Below are positions 5,910 to 7,539 of a DNA stretch of 7,539 nucleotides, piece by piece. Position 1 is the stretch's first letter; each line of letters starts with the position of its first letter. Location: NCBI GenBank assembly GCA_030643695.1, contig DAOWKM010000099.1, positions 1 to 7,539 on the forward strand. Reading direction: 5' to 3'. Below the pieces are notes generated by a model, which saw only the letters and a program-made list of their open reading frames with translations, made no database searches and was not told the DNA's origin. Position numbers and translations under genes: made by a program. The stretch comes from Dehalococcoidia bacterium. Lineage in GTDB: Bacteria > Chloroflexota > Dehalococcoidia > Dehalococcoidales > DAOWKM01.

Positions 5910-6692
5910 CTACTCAGCCTGACTACCAATTTGAGCCTGAGATTTCAGCCAATCGGTAACAATAGCCATTGCCCTGCTGCTCTGCCTCAGCCTGTGCTCA
6001 GCGCCATCAACGATGACTATCTGCTTAGGCTCTATTGCCCTATTATATAACTTATAGGCATGACTCATATCCACTGTCTCATCCTTATTACCATGCACCA
6101 GTAATAGAGGTCTGGGGGCAATTCCAGCTACATATTTAATCGGACTAACCAGCTTGAAGCCATTAAACCACTCATCAACCGAGTGGGGAAAGTCCCTGTC
6201 CCTGATTGTGCCGATACTGCGAAAGTGGTCAACCACGGACCGTGGTCTATCAACCTCAGTAAAGAAAGTAAACTCGGCTGGGCAGGCACAGGTTACAATA
6301 GAGGATACCCGTTTATCCTGTGCTGCTATATATACCGAGACAGCAGCCCCACCACTAAAGCCGAGCAGTGACAGATGATACCTATCCACTTCGGGCAGAG
6401 CCCATAAATAATCAATGGCAGATTCTAAGTCCCTTGACCAGCCCAGAATATCAAAATTTCCGCCACTAGCCCCGGTCCCTCTGAAATTAAAATTTAATAC
6501 CACAAAGCCCTGGCGGCAAATTCTTTCCGCTAGCCGGAGGTAGCCTCTATCACTAGGGTCAGGGCTCTTAGCCGGGATACCATGACAAACACAAACGGCA
6601 GGAGATGGAGCTTGGTCATTCTTACTTGGCAGGTAAAGCTGGCCAGCAATCTTTAAATCATCTACCTCTAGAGTAACAACCCTCCTAACCAT
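5910..6692 (-). CDS. Alpha/beta-fold hydrolase (serine hydrolase / peptidase S9-like), substrate unknown
   Basis: A 260-residue cytoplasmic alpha/beta hydrolase with no signal peptide. The oxyanion region is CHGIPA (36-41), followed by NFNFRGTGASGG (67-78). The nucleophile elbow is GFSGG (111-115) with Ser113. Likely triad partners are Asp204 in HGNKDETVD and His233 in GAEHRLR, in the expected order and spacing. The N-terminus (VTLEVDDLKIAGQLYLP) resembles the beta strands before the core in esterases and prolyl-oligopeptidase-like hydrolases. Ester, thioester or peptide substrates are all possible. It starts within the tlyA stop (TAATG, one shared base) and lacks a strong upstream ribosome site, so translation is probably coupled to tlyA. 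No terminator hairpin is visible between its TAG and the purF promoter. Confidence 0.92.
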   Translation of the reverse strand: MVRRVVTLEVDDLKIAGQLYLPSKNDQAPSPAVCVCHGIPAKSPDPSDRGYLRLAERICRQGFVVLNFNFRGTGASGGNFDILGWSRDLESAIDYLWALPEVDRYHLSLLGFSGGAAVSVYIAAQDKRVSSIVTCACPAEFTFFTEVDRPRSVVDHFRSIGTIRDRDFPHSVDEWFNGFKLVSPIKYVAGIAPRPLLLVHGNKDETVDMSHAYKLYNRAIEPKQIVIVDGAEHRLRQSSRAMAIVTDWLKSQAQIGSQAE

Positions 6693-7417
6693 TATGTCAA
6701 CTTCAATAGAACAAAAAATTCCTTATTCCCGGAAGCTCCGAGGATAGGTGATGCCACTAAGCCCCTTAGTCTGAAGCTATGCCCTATTACCCAGGCAATA
6801 AACCGCCCCAGAACCAGGGCATGCACTATAGGCTCCTTAATCACTCCCCTCTTACCCACCTCCTCCCTCCTTGCCTCAAACTGAGGCTTGATGAGCGCAA
6901 TAATATAACCATCTTCTTTCAGCAACTTGGCTACAGATGGAAGCACCTTCTCTACTGAGATAAAGGACAAATCCAGGGTAGCCAAATCCACCTTTTCCGG
7001 TAGCGAGATAGGATAGCGGGCATTCACCCTATCCATAACTACCACTCGTGAATCTTGCCTCAGTCGGTAGTCTAGCTGACCATAACCTACATCAATGGCA
7101 TAAACTCGTCTTGCTCCCTGCTTGAGCAGGCAATCAGTAAAGCCACCAGTTGATGCCCCGACATCAGCCGCCACTCGGGAAGAAACATCAAGCTGGAATT
7201 GGTCAAGGGCATAGTCAAGCTTAATTCCGCCACGACTAACAAAAGGAGGTGGCTCAAGAACAGTAATTGCTGCTTCCTCAGCTACCAATGTTCCTGGCTT
7301 GATAGCGGCTTTCCCCGCCACCACCACTTCCCCCGCCATAATTAACGCCTGAGCCTTAGCCCGGCTCTCAACCAGCCCCTTATCCACCAGTAAGCTATCA
7401 AGTCGCCGCCTAGCCAA
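6692..7417 (-). CDS. tlyA: TlyA-family rRNA 2'-O-methyltransferase (S4 plus FtsJ/RrmJ-like domain)
   Basis: A 241-residue SAM-dependent RNA methyltransferase. In mycobacteria TlyA methylates a 16S and a 23S rRNA cytidine and affects capreomycin sensitivity; other members are annotated hemolysin A without real hemolysin function. Residues 3-55 form the S4 RNA-binding domain (RRLDSLLVDKGLVESRAKAQ). VSRGGIKL (60-67) precedes the methyltransferase. The SAM motif is DVGASTGGFTD (85-95), followed by AIDVGYGQL (107-115). The candidate K-D-K-E tetrad is K66, D149 (LDLSFIS), K177 (IKPQFE) and E233 (NKEFF). It is slightly short compared with the usual 245-280 residues but keeps all landmarks. The start is TTG 7417, with AGGGG 8 bases upstream; an ATG at 7421 is out of frame and stops after three codons. 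It follows dnaN by 26 bases, so they are probably cotranscribed, and it overlaps the hydrolase start by one base. Confidence 0.95.
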   Translation of the reverse strand: MARRRLDSLLVDKGLVESRAKAQALIMAGEVVVAGKAAIKPGTLVAEEAAITVLEPPPFVSRGGIKLDYALDQFQLDVSSRVAADVGASTGGFTDCLLKQGARRVYAIDVGYGQLDYRLRQDSRVVVMDRVNARYPISLPEKVDLATLDLSFISVEKVLPSVAKLLKEDGYIIALIKPQFEARREEVGKRGVIKEPIVHALVLGRFIAWVIGHSFRLRGLVASPILGASGNKEFFVLLKLT

Positions 7418-7443
7418 CCATAAATCCCCTCATTATCGGCAAC

Positions 7444-7539
7444 TTACCACTGCACAAACATGGGCATGATGACATGAATATAGTTATCCACTCCCACTGG
7501 GCGGATAACCCCCGGGCTTGACGGATTGGTAGTCTCTAA
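7444..7539 (-). CDS. dnaN: DnaN, DNA polymerase III beta subunit (sliding clamp), C-terminal 31 residues only
   Basis: The minus-strand frame entering from the right edge gives 31 residues and then TAA (7446-7444). It includes SSPGVIRPVG and ends YIHVIMPMFVQW. This matches the end of bacterial sliding clamps, where a proline- and valine-rich segment (PVL..P motif) is followed by the last beta strand ending in V-M-P-M. The clamp is a ring on DNA that tethers polymerase and repair enzymes. Only the tail is present, so the domain structure cannot be judged. The C-terminus is a few residues longer than in E. coli, where the protein ends at MPMRL, and finishes in Trp. tlyA follows after 26 bases with no terminator visible. 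No dnaA, recF or gyrB is visible within this window. Confidence 0.85.
   Translation of the reverse strand, partial: LETTNPSSPGVIRPVGVDNYIHVIMPMFVQW

Noticed and set aside
6154..6378. Overlapping plus-strand frames at 6154-6378 and 6183-6371
   Set aside because: They are antisense to the hydrolase core, with no family resemblance.

Overview
This is an ordinary-looking bacterial chromosomal segment. Every gene is on the minus strand and packing is dense: there is no gene-free stretch over about 110 bases, no mobile element, no RNA gene and no CRISPR array. By eye the GC content is in the mid-40s to about 50 percent. The protein flavour suggests a Chloroflexota (Dehalococcoidia-like) genome, but that is an inference from resemblance and not a tested placement. 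It rests on PurF of the iron-sulfur type with a very short leader, a sliding clamp ending in MPMFVQW, and heavy TTG start use.

In the direction of transcription (high to low coordinates) the window opens with the last 31 codons of dnaN (sliding clamp). Next come tlyA (S4-domain rRNA 2'-O-methyltransferase) and, overlapping its stop by one base, an alpha/beta hydrolase. Directly after the hydrolase stop lies a near-consensus sigma70 promoter, TTGACC-17-TATAAT, that starts a separate unit with purF. A second good promoter, TTTACA-16-TACAAT, lies after purF. It drives a small envelope block: a one-helix DUF948-like protein, a YtxH-family protein overlapping it by 8 bases, and an AI-2E (PerM) family membrane protein. 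Then follow purM, a GNAT acetyltransferase coupled to the purM stop, and the N-terminal half of purH, which runs off the window at base 1.

PurF, PurM and PurH carry out steps 1, 5 and 9-10 of IMP synthesis. The order purF..purM-x-purH recalls the classical purF-purM-purN-purH run. Here three envelope genes with their own promoter sit between purF and purM, and a GNAT gene occupies the purN position.

The most unusual signal is the start of purM. The conserved PurM N-terminus is present and in frame, but it contains no ATG, GTG or TTG. A perfect AGGAGG lies 7 bases before an in-frame ATC exactly where the protein should begin. The gene therefore either uses a rare AUC start or carries a start-codon mutation or sequencing error. 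Standard gene calling would truncate it at an internal TTG. Four of the nine genes whose starts are visible appear not to use ATG: tlyA, purF and AI-2E use TTG, and purM uses ATC. I see no sign of an unknown defence or mobile system.
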